64,000 bases of DNA from Holacanthus passer (lineage: Eukaryota > Chordata > Actinopteri > Pomacanthidae). The DNA lies in the NCBI GenBank assembly GCA_025331565.1, contig JAFREQ010000026.1:930001-994000 (forward strand), written 5' to 3'. Positions 25,701 through 37,582 of the stretch are shown piece after piece. The position numbers and the translations under genes were made by a program. Below the pieces are notes generated by a model. It was not told where the DNA came from. It saw nothing but the letters and a program-made list of their open reading frames with translations, and did no database searches. Position 1 is the stretch's first letter, and each line of letters opens with the position of its first letter.

Positions 25701-28700
25701 AACACAAGAGAAACAATGCTCGTGTAAACTGTCTAAATGAGTGGAAGTTGCTTTCAAATGGCTTTTGGTAGTTTATTCAGTTTTTTTCCTCCCCCTTTAA
25801 ATCTACTCTCATTAGCACTTGGTGAGATTGCTGTCAGGTTTCTTTCATTGGTGAATATATGGCCATTTGACACTAATAGACCTCTTAATGCAGTCAAATG
25901 CAGGTTAAATATGTTCACTCGAGTGTGTCTCATGAATTCCCAATATGAGACTCCTGTCACGAGTTAATCCCTGGTCATCGCTTTTCAGAGTCTGTTTAAT
26001 TCAGTTTAATTCCTTATACACCTCACTAAACCATTGAATTACATACAACTGCCTTCCATGGAATAACTATCAAATTAAGTCCCAGCTTAGTTTGACACCT
26101 CTCACTTGTGCTGTCTCTCTCTTTCTTATTTCACATTTTTGTTTAGTCTGAGTGTAGGCAGTTCCATAAATTTGGTTTAAATGTCAGTAACATTAAACAA
26201 AATTTCTATCCCTAACTGAAATGTCTGTTTACCAGAGCAGAGTATTGTCTGACACATGTTTCACTTGGTGTGAAAGGGTAATAAGTAAGTCTGTCAACAC
26301 TGGTTCCAACCAAGTCAGATATATGTAATCAATTTTCTAGAGCTTCAAACTAGTTTTGGGTTTTTAGGCCATTAAGCTGTTCCACCAGAAGTAAAATTTG
26401 AGCCATAATTGAGTCCACCAGCAGTTACGATGATCCAAGGGTCTAGTTTGTGACAACGCTGTTTATGGCCTTGTGATTAATTACTGTCTGATTTATCATC
26501 TTTTATCTACCTCTCCTGAGTGACACCTCATTATGCTTGTGGTTGGTACACGACTTTCTGGTAGATGTTTTAGTTAAAATGTCTCATTTTAAGACAAATG
26601 CAGACTTGCAAATTTGCCTGAAGCTCTGTTTTTTTCCAGAGGGACAGAGGGGGGAATGCAACAAGTTTCTACAGGTTAACTTACCTGCAATGCTCTACAC
26701 AGGTGATGCCACTGCAGTGAGATTTGTGTTATGAACTTCCTTGTGTGCAGCTTTGGTTGTTGTTTTCAATTGACAGTGCTAACAATTACACTGATCTAAC
26801 GCCATGCAAATTGCATTCCTGCCTTGTGTGTAATGTTAACAGATAATTGCATAAATTATCTGTTAACATTACACACAAGGCTTGAGGAAAGATCCACTTG
26901 TGTTTGCTCTTCAGACCCTGGAATTCCTAATCATGTATATCAGACACGAAGAACATTAACACCTCAAAGGGTGCTATATTTGACACCCTAGCGGCCCTCT
27001 TGCTCTCATTAGTCATACCCATACCAGAGCTGCCTGGGGCAGAGGTGTGGAATGTGAAGAACGCCTGGCTCTCTGGTCAAACTGTCAGTCTCCTCTGCCC
27101 TGCCCGGGTTGATCAGGAGGTCGAGCTCCAGAGCTTAGCTCGAGTGGTACTGGGGCTTCATGGTTCATTGCTTCAAGTCAACCGTTGAAACTACAACTTA
27201 TTCATAAAGTATAGAATTCTTTTAAGTTTACACTGGTGATTAAAAAGTGATGGAAAACTGAGACTAACGTAAGAGGTCATGTTAGAATCTTTGTAGCATG
27301 TCTGAACTGGAGTTAACATGTGGGATGTGCTGAGAAATGTCAAAGTCTGTGTAGAGGTCTAAACCCTGATTGCTCCCTTAGGTGGTCTTAATCCTTTTGG
27401 GCTATGTTGACCAGGCTTCTGCAAGGACAGACTTAAAACATGAGTGTATGCTTATCATAAATGTTCTGTTTACATAATTGCATTTAAACCCTTTATTAGC
27501 AATAAAGTCAACATCTTCACACACCACATTCAGTTCTGCGTTTCTGAGTATTACTCCCTTTTTGTCTTATACACAGCAGTGCTGCTGACCCTTAAAGGAA
27601 TTAAATTACAAGGGTTTTTTGTGGTGGAATGCTTTATTATAATTTCAAATAAATATTGCGTCCTGACAAACAAGAAGCTTGATATAAACTGTTGACATGA
27701 TAACCGTCAATATTCATACTGTTATACCATGAAAGAGGTATACCACAACCCCGCAGCCGTGTGAACATAAAACCACGGTGTTTCATTAAGTGTTTGTGCA
27801 TAGACTAACATCCACCCGTCTGGGTAATATACCATATGAGTACACAGACACCACCATAGTAAAGCACTAAGATGGTGAAACAGTATGGACTGTTTCACAT
27901 GACAGAACTCGTTTGACAATGTTAATACTCAGAGTGATGCCTGTTTTTGTTTTTTTTGTGAGCGTGCAAAATTTTGAACTAGACTGAACATGATCCATAA
28001 TACTTTTCATCTGTTAATGATGTGAAAATATTGTGACATAATCGCATTTTTAAAGAAAGTTAAGTACAATGGCAGATAACTTTGAATTGTTGGCTCGTCT
28101 TATCTCTGTGATCAGTTTATTTGCTGTCGGACTTGCTCCACCTGGTCGTCTGTCGCCTTCCTGCTCTACATCCTGTTCCCACTGTGAACTCAGCTGTAAT
28201 ATACATCACTACTGGATGAAAGGAAATGAATATGCACAGAAATCACGTCTACCTCATAATGCAAATATTTTGTGTTTTGTGATCAACAAAATGAAAATGG
28301 AATATTTGAGGTCGACTCAGCTGCAGAGGAGAGGTCACCGGTCTCATATTTAATGGTGATGTTATCTGATACAGGAAGGCGGCTCATAGGTCCCTATTGA
28401 CAAAGTGTCAAAGTCTGCTTTCTTTACACTCAGCTTCAGGGTAGATTTCAGGGAGTGTTCAGTAGTCAGAGTGAGGTTTAGACAAGATCTTGTGATTTTC
28501 ACATACTACACGTACACACACTTAGACTACATTCACACATACACTGGACTTTGATCACTAAACTTGGAGTTGGAGTATGTGTCACAGCCCAACTCTGTGT
28601 CAGTCAGGTGGCTGCCTGGTCACAGGCCTAATATTTTCATACAGCACAGACTCACTTACTGTGATTTGTATAGACATCACGCCATTGTAGCGCTGTACTG

Positions 28701-31700
28701 AACCAGCAGACCTATGCATCTGTTCAGTCTCATAAAATATGAACAGACCTGTGAGATATGAATTATGTTACTTGGTGATGTCAGCCACACCACTGTGGTT
28801 GTGAACTGTAATGGCAGCAGGCTTCAAGTGCTGCTAGGCTGTTATCTGCTGTAGCAGAGGCAGGAATGCCTGAGCACTATGACACTCCTATCCTTGACTG
28901 GACTGTTCTTCCAAGGCCCACACCACCATCCTCTGCATGCCTCTTGGTTTTTGTTTCTCACTCTACCAAAAATTCTGCTGTCGAAGCCCACTTGAGTCAA
29001 CCTTTTAGGATTTGGGAGCATGAGTTCAGGTGTTCGCTGCAAATTTAAGATAATGTGCTGCTGAACTTGCTTCAATTGGTTTATTAACCAGTGTTGTACT
29101 AGTACCAGTATGCTTTAAATCTACAATAATAATTCCTGTGCCCAAAAAGCATTGTGATCCGTTTAAATGACTACAGGCCTGTTGTAATGAAAGGGTTTGA
29201 ATATATAGTATGTAAACATCTCTTGAGTATTGCACTAGATCCCAGTCAGTTTGTGTACAGGACCAAAAGGTCAGTGGATGATGCTCTATCTCCTTGTCTC
29301 CACTCCATCTTTTGCCACCTACATTCAGGTACTGTTCATCAACTACACCTCAGCTTTTAATCCACAAGGCTATATAACTAAGCTTTCACAGCTCATCAGA
29401 CTCTTTGTCTCTGGGTGTTGGACTTCTTACTCAGCAGAACACAAGTTGTCAAAATCAACAATAGATTTTCGAACTCACTACAGGTGGCCATCACATCTGC
29501 TCTTCTCATTACACACCAATGACTGGTGGTGATAGAGTTGTTCATTTTAAATTCCTTAGGACCACAACGTCCTCCTCCGTGAAACAGGAACTACACCACC
29601 ATCCAGAGGAAAGCTCACCAAAGACTATTCTTTCTAAGACAGCTGAGGAAATCTGGTGTCTCTTCTATAGTACAGTCATCTTCTTCTCTTCAAAAATAAT
29701 TGCCTGTGATCTCCCCACCACCTCTGATTTATACCACATCTGCATTCAGCAGAAAGGTTGTAAAATTTTAAATGACTCCTCTCGCCCTGGCCAATCCTCT
29801 GTGCAGTCATCTGCGTTCAGGTAAAACACTCTGCAGTATTAGGACCAGGACGTCTCATGTCCACAATAGCACCCTGAAGCAATCTGCAGCCTAAATGATT
29901 CACTGGTTGTATAAACTTGCACAGGCACTTTAACTCGCCACTTAAGGGCATGAACCATATGGTTGCATTAATTGTATTTATTATAATTGTTCATGTTTTT
30001 GTGGACATTCCTGGATGTACTGTGTGGTTATATGTTCACTGTGGTTGAGTTACAAATTCCAAATCAACTGTAAAGTTATTATGGCAATAAATCATAGAAT
30101 TTTGAAATCTTGAGAACCACATGACTGGTTAGTTCAATCCAAACTTTCTCCAAAATAAACAGTTGATAGGAACAGGATGCTTTTGCTACAAAACTGGGTA
30201 AATGTCTTTGTTTATTTGCTGCTCTTTTGAAATTCTGAACATAGTGTGCCGCAGACTAAGAGGCTAAAAGGCCTTTATTTACTGCTTTCTGTATTTATCT
30301 CTCTGACAGCTCTGTCCTTCTGAAAGCTTCAAGTCACAACACACAATCATTTGGCGACAAAAGCCATAATGTACAATTTATTGTGAGCTTGGAACTTTGA
30401 GACTTTGAGTCATTTTAGTCACACCAGCCAGGACTCACTGACCACTCCTGTTTTACAAACGGGATTGTAAGTACTGTAAGTACATGCTGGTATCGTCACT
30501 GGTGCCCAAAGTCCATTTGTTTGATGTCCACACCAGGAGGAGGAGCTATAAGTTGCGGTGTGAGAAGACGCGACTCAAAAATACCTTTTTGCAATAAGAA
30601 ATCTGCTTTTCAAAAGACCACTAAAGAAATGCAAACAATTACATAACATGCAGTTGCAGGTGTATTGGGGTGGTGAAAAAAATCTGATGCTTCGTTTTGG
30701 TCAAAAACAGGCCATTTTGCTTGTGTGAACTCCAAATGTGTTTGGAGTATTCTGTCATGTAAATCCCCTGAGCATACAGTTTGGCTATTTAGGACATCAT
30801 GCATGCTTTGTGAGCTACACTATTGTTTGGATTAACATTAGTAATGGCTTCAGATTATGTTCCTTGTACCTCTTACTCATTACTGAATATACAGATCTTA
30901 GATTTAGTAGCTCTTCTCAAGTCGTTATTGTTGTTATTCCCATTATAATGGCAGAATAGCTGCGGGCAGTGAGTGATTCTTTTCTTTTTTTGTATTAGGG
31001 AAGCCATCATGCTTTAAATAGGGCTGCAGCAGCAGGACTCTTTCCACAGTAAGTGACATCATCTCTCCGGCCCTGCGGTGGTACTTGGAGTCGGCACAGA
31101 CTAGGGTGTGTCTCAGACATCCATCCACTACAGCATGGATTCACTAAGTCACCTCACCATGTAGAGAGAGCACCTGGTTCTCCTGGCTCATAGGTTTCAG
31201 GGGTCAAACCCACCTTCAGGCTGGTTTTAGGAGGATGGAGGAGGATGCACAGTATAATTTAATGTGTGTGTTTGTGTGCATCATAATTTCATGTGTAGCT
31301 GTCCAATCCATTAGTTGTATAAGTATGTTATGTAAAGGGCACGGTTTGTGTTTGATTCAGGGTAACCATTTTAAAGTAAGGAGATGCTTTGGAAAACTAA
31401 GTATCTGTTGGCATGTGTCTGCTGTATAATGACGTCACCACTAATAACTTTCCTTAATTACTGCGGGTGGCCCGATCAGGGGTAAATCTAATCTCAGTTT
31501 GCTTCTATGTAGCACTAGTAAAAACTAGCTTCTTTTTTGGCCGAGAGATGGAGTGACAAACCAAGGCTGGTGAATCTCTGGCTTTACGCAGTTGGGTTTG
31601 TCTGTGCTCATAATTTATTAATCAGCCATGTAATAGTTGCTGTAGTTTTGTGGGACTGGGATTTTCCCTCACATCTGAAAAACTTTTTGACCCACACAGT

Positions 31701-34700
31701 TCATCTTATTCATAAAGTGCTCTCACCCAACAGGGGGCAAATGTGGGTACAATTATATTCTGTATTGTTGTGTAATCAAATCCAAACCAGTTCATTTGTA
31801 GTATAATCTATTCTGTCTTCAAACATTTTGACTAAGTTTGTATGTGAAGTTTGTTCTAGTTTCTTTAAATGCTCTGTTTATCAAAGTCACTTCACAGTCC
31901 TCAATTAAAAATAATTTGCATGTTAAATTCAGTATGTGTTTTGCAAGATCATATTTTCAATGTATTTTGATGGATGTGCAGTGAATTCTGTCGCCTTCAG
32001 TTCTGATTCTCTGCTCAGGCTGTCTCATGCAATTTCATTTTCCGTGTAGATTGAATGAGTTAAAGAGCCTGCTCTTAGTGTGTGAGTGTGTTTGTGTGTG
32101 AGCTTAATTGTGCAGGTGGGATTTAGGATTATACTGTAATTGTCCTGTTTCAAAACACGCTCACTCCTCCAGCATGGACAATGCTCTTTAAGCAGAGCCA
32201 CACTAAGACTAATCTCATTACTTACTGTGTTGTTTATCTTTGTCTTTACAGACGGGACGCATTGACAAATCCTACCCCACAGTGTGTGGTCACACAGGCC
32301 CGGTGTTAGACATTGACTGGTGTCCCCACAATGATCAGGTCATCGCCAGCGGCTCTGAGGACTGCACAGTGATGGTAAGGGTTGCCTCACTCTTTACACC
32401 TGAACTCAGATGTTTTTAATTGGGGGGGGGACAGCACACATTCTTGAGCTAATATGTGACAAGAGACTACATGCTTTTATTGCGAAAGGCCGGGCTGTTG
32501 TAACACAGGGATGGGTGCAGACCTCACCCTCTGGATTAGATTAGGCTCAAATATGTGTTGTAGGAATCAGAGCTGGGGAATGATTTAGCTGTTTATTGAG
32601 CTGAGGTCACCGACTTTTTTGAGACTGTAGTCGTACTTTCCTCCATATGTCCTTATTTGGGCTGTGAAAGGCTGAGCTTGGTGTGCTGCCTGTTTACGTT
32701 TGCAGCTGCCACTTCCTCACCTGAAAGTCCTGACTTCCTGTTAAACCCACTCTGATTCACTACCATATTCATTTCATGTTTGCAGTGCAAGTGTAAGCCA
32801 TGTAATGAGAGCCATCAATGGTTTCTCACTTCATAGCATTTGACCTTTTTTTGAAAGAGAAGTTCACAGCCTAAACAGGCTCTTGGTGATGTTTAGTTTA
32901 GATTGGGTGGGAGTGGGCGGCATAACCGGTGTATACAACAGACCGGTAGAGATGTACACCATGATGTGGACATGGCTGCACCTTTTTTTTTTTTTTTTTT
33001 TAAACAATATATATAATGGATTTAAATTGCCAGCTCATATCAAGTACATAGCAGACATCAGCACAACTCACTGCATGTTAACCAGTGCTGCTGTTTATGT
33101 TGGCAGCGCTTGCCTTTTACAAACATGTTAGCATACACTCTCTTCTTCACACTCTTCTTACACTTCAGCAAGCAAATATTAGCATGTTAAGACAGATGCT
33201 TAAATGAATGGAGACACATGCTATAGAGGTAGTGCTAAACAATGAAAAAAGGGATGCTTCAGTCCTAGTTGGACATGGTTTAGTGTCACATTGAGTGGTT
33301 AATGTTTAGCAGTAGAATATGCAGGTGACAGTTGTTGCCAGAGACAGTGACAGGCAGCCTTTTTATCACCTAAAGAGAAAACATATCCACAAACAAGGCT
33401 TTTCTCTGAATGCCCTTTGACACAAGTAACTTCAGTGGTAATGTATAAAAAACACACATACACATGTCGCAGACATCAACAACTGTGGCACTGATATATA
33501 TGATATGTGATTCAGTGTGTGGAGACATGTTGCCCATCCAATGTGTTGAGAAAAATTGCTTTAAGATAACAGCAAAACAGTTTGTTGCAACCCACATATC
33601 TTGTTGTACAGCAGCTGTTTGAGAAGGTGGTGCAAACACAACACACACTCACAAACACACATTCACACACAGGGTCATCTGTCTGGTTCATTGTATTTTG
33701 CTAAATTTTGACTGTTTATCCCATCTGTCACTAAATCATATGCTGATGAGGGAGACTGAATGCTTAGTCACTGCTGCCCCCCTCAGGTTCCTTTTGGTAA
33801 CTACGATTTATTGGTGTCAGTGCAGTGATACAGTAACTGGATTCACCTTAAAATCTTGGTCAAATAAAAGGGTAAAAGCAAGCTTCACTGTCTGTTCTGT
33901 TCCTGACTTCCTGTTCACATCCTCCACAGGTGTGGCAGATTCCTGAGAATGGCCTCGTCACTGCCATGTCTGAGCCAGTAGTGGTACTGGAGGGCCACTC
34001 CAAGCGTGTTGGCATCATCACATGGCACCCAACAGCACGCAACGTCCTTCTTAGTGCAGGTAAGAGCTCTCTGTGTGTACTTTAATCTACTAAACAACGC
34101 TGCTGAAATCAAACTGTCCTCAGAGTTAACTTTCAAAATTACTGAAATTCAATTTGAACACAAATCTTCAAGCTATAAAGGTGTCATCAGGGACAAAATG
34201 TTGTTGTGACTTGCTTGTGCTACAGTCTTGTTCACCTTTACTTCACTTTGTGGTCAGGTTGCGACAACCAGATCATCATCTGGAACGTGGGCACAGGTGA
34301 GGCCATGATCAACCTGGAGGACATGCACCCTGATGTCATTTACAGCGTGTGCTGGAATCGCAACGGTAATCTTATCTGCACCTCCTGCAAGGACAAGGCC
34401 GTCCGTGTCATCGACCCCCGCAAGGAGACGATTGTTGCTGTAAGCAGCTTTCAAAGATTGCTTTGTTGTGATATTCTCTCTTTTATCTTCCGTGGTATGT
34501 CAGAGGTAGATATTGATTTAGGTGCAGTGAAATGGGGAAGTAAGGAAACTGCTTCAGCTGGAAGGCCTCGATTCAGCAACTGTCTACCCTTAAATTGTTC
34601 TCAAGTATCACTGGATTTAGGTTCATTGCTGTGCAGCTGATTATGACCTTCAGAAGGAAAGAAAACGATTAAGCTTAAGCTGAATAATATGCTTTATCTT

Positions 34701-37582
34701 GCCACTTATCTAAAAGCAGAGCTTACACTGACTGACAGACATCAAAACAAATTTAGTGTAAAATCAGCAATAAGAAATCAAACTCGGCAGACGTAATAAA
34801 CTTTTCAGGAAATAGAGCACACCAATGTTGCACTGACCTGTACACTATCATTTCACAGGAGAAGGAGAAGGCACATGAGGGCGCTCGACCCATGAGGGCC
34901 ATTTTCCTTTCTGATGGCAACGTCCTCACCACAGGTTTTAGTCGCATGAGTGAGAGACAGCTAACCCTCTGGAACACGGTAAGCTGATTCTTGCATACTT
35001 GCTGCACTACATCGATTAAGTGATTATGGGCTTGATGTTTCACACTGTTGCAGTCTTCAGTTTATGTGAAATGTGGATCTTAGAGTTAATGAAAACAGTA
35101 GACATATAAATAGAGTCACCATATTCACAATACCATTTCTTCCTGTTTTTTTTTAAGGCCATTACCTTTTCCTGGGCCACACATTTCTGTGTTTTGCAGT
35201 CTCTCCAGCTGAACTTTGATTTATCATTATGTTTTTTTTTTCTCAGCAAAACATGGAGGAGCCCATGACTGTTAATGAGATGGACACCAGCAATGGTGTG
35301 CTCTTGCCCTTCTATGACCCAGACACCAATGTGGTTTACCTCTGTGGGAAGGTAAATTTAAGCACTCAACTGTCAAATTAAGCATTATTAACAAAGTTTG
35401 GAATCTAAATTTGATTTCCAAATAGAAATAAAAGACTTTTTATTAATAAAAGACTTTTTATTTCTTGACAGGGTGACAGTAGCATCCGTTACTTTGAAAT
35501 CACAGATGAGGCCCCATATGTTCACTTCCTCAACACCTTCGCCACCAAGGAACCCCAGAGGGGAATGGGCTACATGCCCAAGAGGGGCCTCGATGTCAAC
35601 AAGTGCGAAATTGCAAGGTAAGCTTAGATGTATAGTTAATCATGATCTCTGACACCAGAATTCATTTTGAGTTTTTGATTCCAGTCAACTGGCTCTAATA
35701 AGAAATGCTTAGCTTCACCACTAGGAGGCAGAACATAACCAATAATCACCAGTCCCTGTTGGGTCAGTGTCCGCTGCCTTTGTTGTTTAATAATGCTTTG
35801 GATTGTGAGTAATTAGTTTGAATTTGTATGTTGCCAGGTTCTATAAACTGCACGAAAGGAAGTGTGAGCCTATCGTCATGACTGTACCTAGAAAGGTGAG
35901 TCCTCACCCTAAGTGGACACTTTGAACACAGTTACTAGACCTCTAATCTGCTTGTTGAATCTCAGGCAGACGAATGAGCCCTTGTCAAATGATGTGCCTG
36001 TTATGGAGTTTTCCTCACAGCTTGTCACTCTGTCTTTCCCCTTCAGTCGGACCTGTTCCAGGATGACTTGTACCCAGACACAGCTGGACCCGACCCTGCC
36101 CTGGAGGCTGAGGAGTGGTTTGACGGCAAGAATGGAGACCCCATCCTCATCTCCCTCAAGAATGGCTACGTCCCGGGCAAGAACCGTGAAATCAAGGTGG
36201 TCAAAAAGAACATTTTGGACTCCAAGGTGACCAAGAACTCAGAGAACTCAAGCCCTGCCAACAAGTCTGCCTCCCCGACTCCATCGATTGTGAGTATTTG
36301 CTTTTTCTGATGAATGCAGGTCAGGATCACATTAAACAGCCACTGATTGTCACTCAGTAGAAATGGGCAATATGAAACTACAGGTTATCTTCTGATATGA
36401 TCACACTATCTGTTAAGAAAATTGATTCACTGGAAATTCACTGTGAACTGCATTAGGCCTGCGACATATTTTCATTAGAATCTGCCAACAATTTTCTTGA
36501 ATTATTGTTTAGTGTTTTGGTCATTTTGTCCAACTAACAGTCCATAACCCAATGATATCCAGTTTACTATCACATAAGACAAAGAAAGCAATTGACAAGC
36601 AGAAAGTGTTGAAGATTTGTTATTTTTTGCATGAAAAATGGTTGAAATTGTCGATCACATTGTTGATTTTGTTGCTGTTGATCGATCAACTCAGCTTTAG
36701 ACTGCAACATGATAGGAAGTCTAAGTGAACATGTCAGTTTTTCCAGCTATGCTTTATATGCATATACAGTATATTGTAGTGTTTTAGATAAAGAATGGTC
36801 TAACAACAAGTTCTCTACCACAATGCCCCACCAAAACATTCATTCACCAGTCACCTGACTGGGATGATGGACTATAAACAGTATATTTTCCATCCTTACT
36901 ACTCATCATCAGACATCATATCTATCCTGCTGACTCCAACTCAGTCATTAATGCTCCTCATTACTGGCTTCATCTCTTTGTAGCTGCCTTACTGGGGCTT
37001 CCAGCGTTAAGCAGACAAATTGTATGTGTTTGAGTCCAGGCAGATTGCTGACTGTCTTCATGAGGTGGTTTGTAGATTTTGTTCAACCCACTCTGTGACC
37101 CACAAACTGAGGGGTCTGCTGCTGCTCTGGGCGTCCTGCCGCACCTCACCCACAACACAGCCACCCGCCTGGGACCCAGCCCATGTGCGTCTCTGCAGTT
37201 CTGCTCTGTAATCACAGCCCACTGGGCTCCAGTGCTGGTGAAACATGTTAACCCCCAGAGTACCAGTCCCTGACATATACAGTCCAAGACTGTAGGTAGC
37301 AGCTTCGAGACAGGAAGTGTTTTGTGCACCATTGTGACACAGCTTTGGTTTGACATTGGTTGAACTATGACTGTAGGTGTGTGCTTGTTTCACAGCAGTA
37401 TTGTGATAGAAATGGGTACAAACATGCCAAAGAGTCTCACTCATTTCTTGTGTCTCCCACAGAAATCTGAAGCCAAGCTGGAGGAGATCTTGAAAGAAAT
37501 CAAATCTCTCAAGGACCTGGTCAGCATTCAGGAGAAGCGAATCATCAAACTTGAAGAGCAAATGTCCAAAATTGCCATTTAG
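19754..37582 (+). CDS. coro1c: Coronin-1C, actin-binding WD40 protein
   Basis: Ten coding exons join in phase: 19754-19948, 32252-32374, 33930-34059, 34258-34439, 34859-34978, 35247-35351, 35472-35617, 35838-35895, 36047-36289 and 37463-37582. Together they make 1422 nt, 473 residues, against about 474 in mammalian CORO1C. The protein starts MRRVVRQSKFRHVFGQ, the basic coronin N-terminal signature. It continues through the WD-repeat beta-propeller (GHTGPVLDIDWCPHND, GHSKRVGIITWHP, DKAVRVIDPRK) and the conserved C-terminal extension (PKRGLDVNKCEIAR, DLYPDTAGPDPALEAEEW). A variable linker and a trimeric coiled coil in the last exon (about 39 residues, LEEILKEIKSLKDLV) complete it. Coronin-1C binds F-actin and Arp2/3 and acts at the cell cortex in migration and vesicle traffic. 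Fish carry two co-orthologs in some lineages; a/b is not assigned. No damage was seen. Confidence 0.97.
26821..26881. repeat. Perfect inverted repeat, 28-bp arms, 5-nt loop
   Basis: The left arm (26821-26848) contains TTGTGTGTAATGTTAACAGA. The right arm (26854-26881) is its exact reverse complement, and the loop is GCATA. There is no mismatch over 28 pairs. It sits inside coro1c intron 2, so the transcript could form a long stable hairpin. Perfect pairing is unusual for a microRNA precursor; a recent fold-back duplication is equally possible. Confidence 0.85.
29085..29960 (+). mobile_element. Decayed non-LTR retrotransposon (LINE), reverse transcriptase 3' part
   Basis: Broken frames read LNDYRPVVMKGFEYIVCKHL and then DPSQFVYRTKRSVDDAL, matching the conserved RT motif N-D-Y-R-P-V...Q-F-x-Y-R...R-S-x-D-D-A. 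They continue with INYTSAFNP (the catalytic-Asp region, I-D-Y-S-S-A-F-N, with Asp replaced by Asn) and, further on, DLYHICIQQKGCKILND and HPGQ-like sequence near the end of ORF2. Several frameshifts and stops separate the pieces, the palm is incomplete and the catalytic residue is lost, so it is inactive. The clade (L2/CR1-like or Rex-like) is not certain. An AT-rich tail follows to about 30090. Confidence 0.75.
32983..33001. repeat. Poly(T) tract
   Basis: About 19 consecutive T within coro1c intron 3. It may be the A-tail of an inserted retroelement on the minus strand, but no element was recognised beside it. Confidence 0.7.
36290..37462 (+). other. coro1c: coro1c last intron
   Basis: Runs from the donor ATT|GTGAGT at 36290 to the acceptor TGTCTCCCACAG ending at 37462. 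It holds a MITE at 36452-36709. Overlapping small open frames on both strands (36970-37560) are not supported by splice sites or composition. Confidence 0.8.
36452..36709. mobile_element. Decayed 'gggctgcaac...attaatcg' type MITE
   Basis: Starts ATTAGGCCTGCGAC and ends TTTAGACTGCAAC, an imperfect inverted pair (TAGGGCTGCAAC-like). Internal segments CCATAACCCAATGATATCCA, GTTTACTATCACATAAGA and TGTCGATCACATTG match, from memory, a repeat widespread in fish genomes that carries TCGATTAATCG-like ends. Confidence 0.6.

Larger units (their letters stand above)
19949..32251 (+). other. coro1c: coro1c intron 2 (12.3 kb)
   Basis: Lies between the donor AAG|GTATGT at 19949 and the acceptor TGTCTTTACAG ending at 32251. 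It contains a perfect 28-bp-arm palindrome (26821-26881) and a LINE relic (29085-29960). Apart from these, no gene, RNA or clear regulatory element can be supported. Confidence 0.8.

Noticed and set aside
26821..26881. MicroRNA gene
   Set aside because: The arms pair perfectly with a 5-nt loop. Typical precursors have bulges and a larger loop, and I recognise no known seed. Kept as an unexplained hairpin only.
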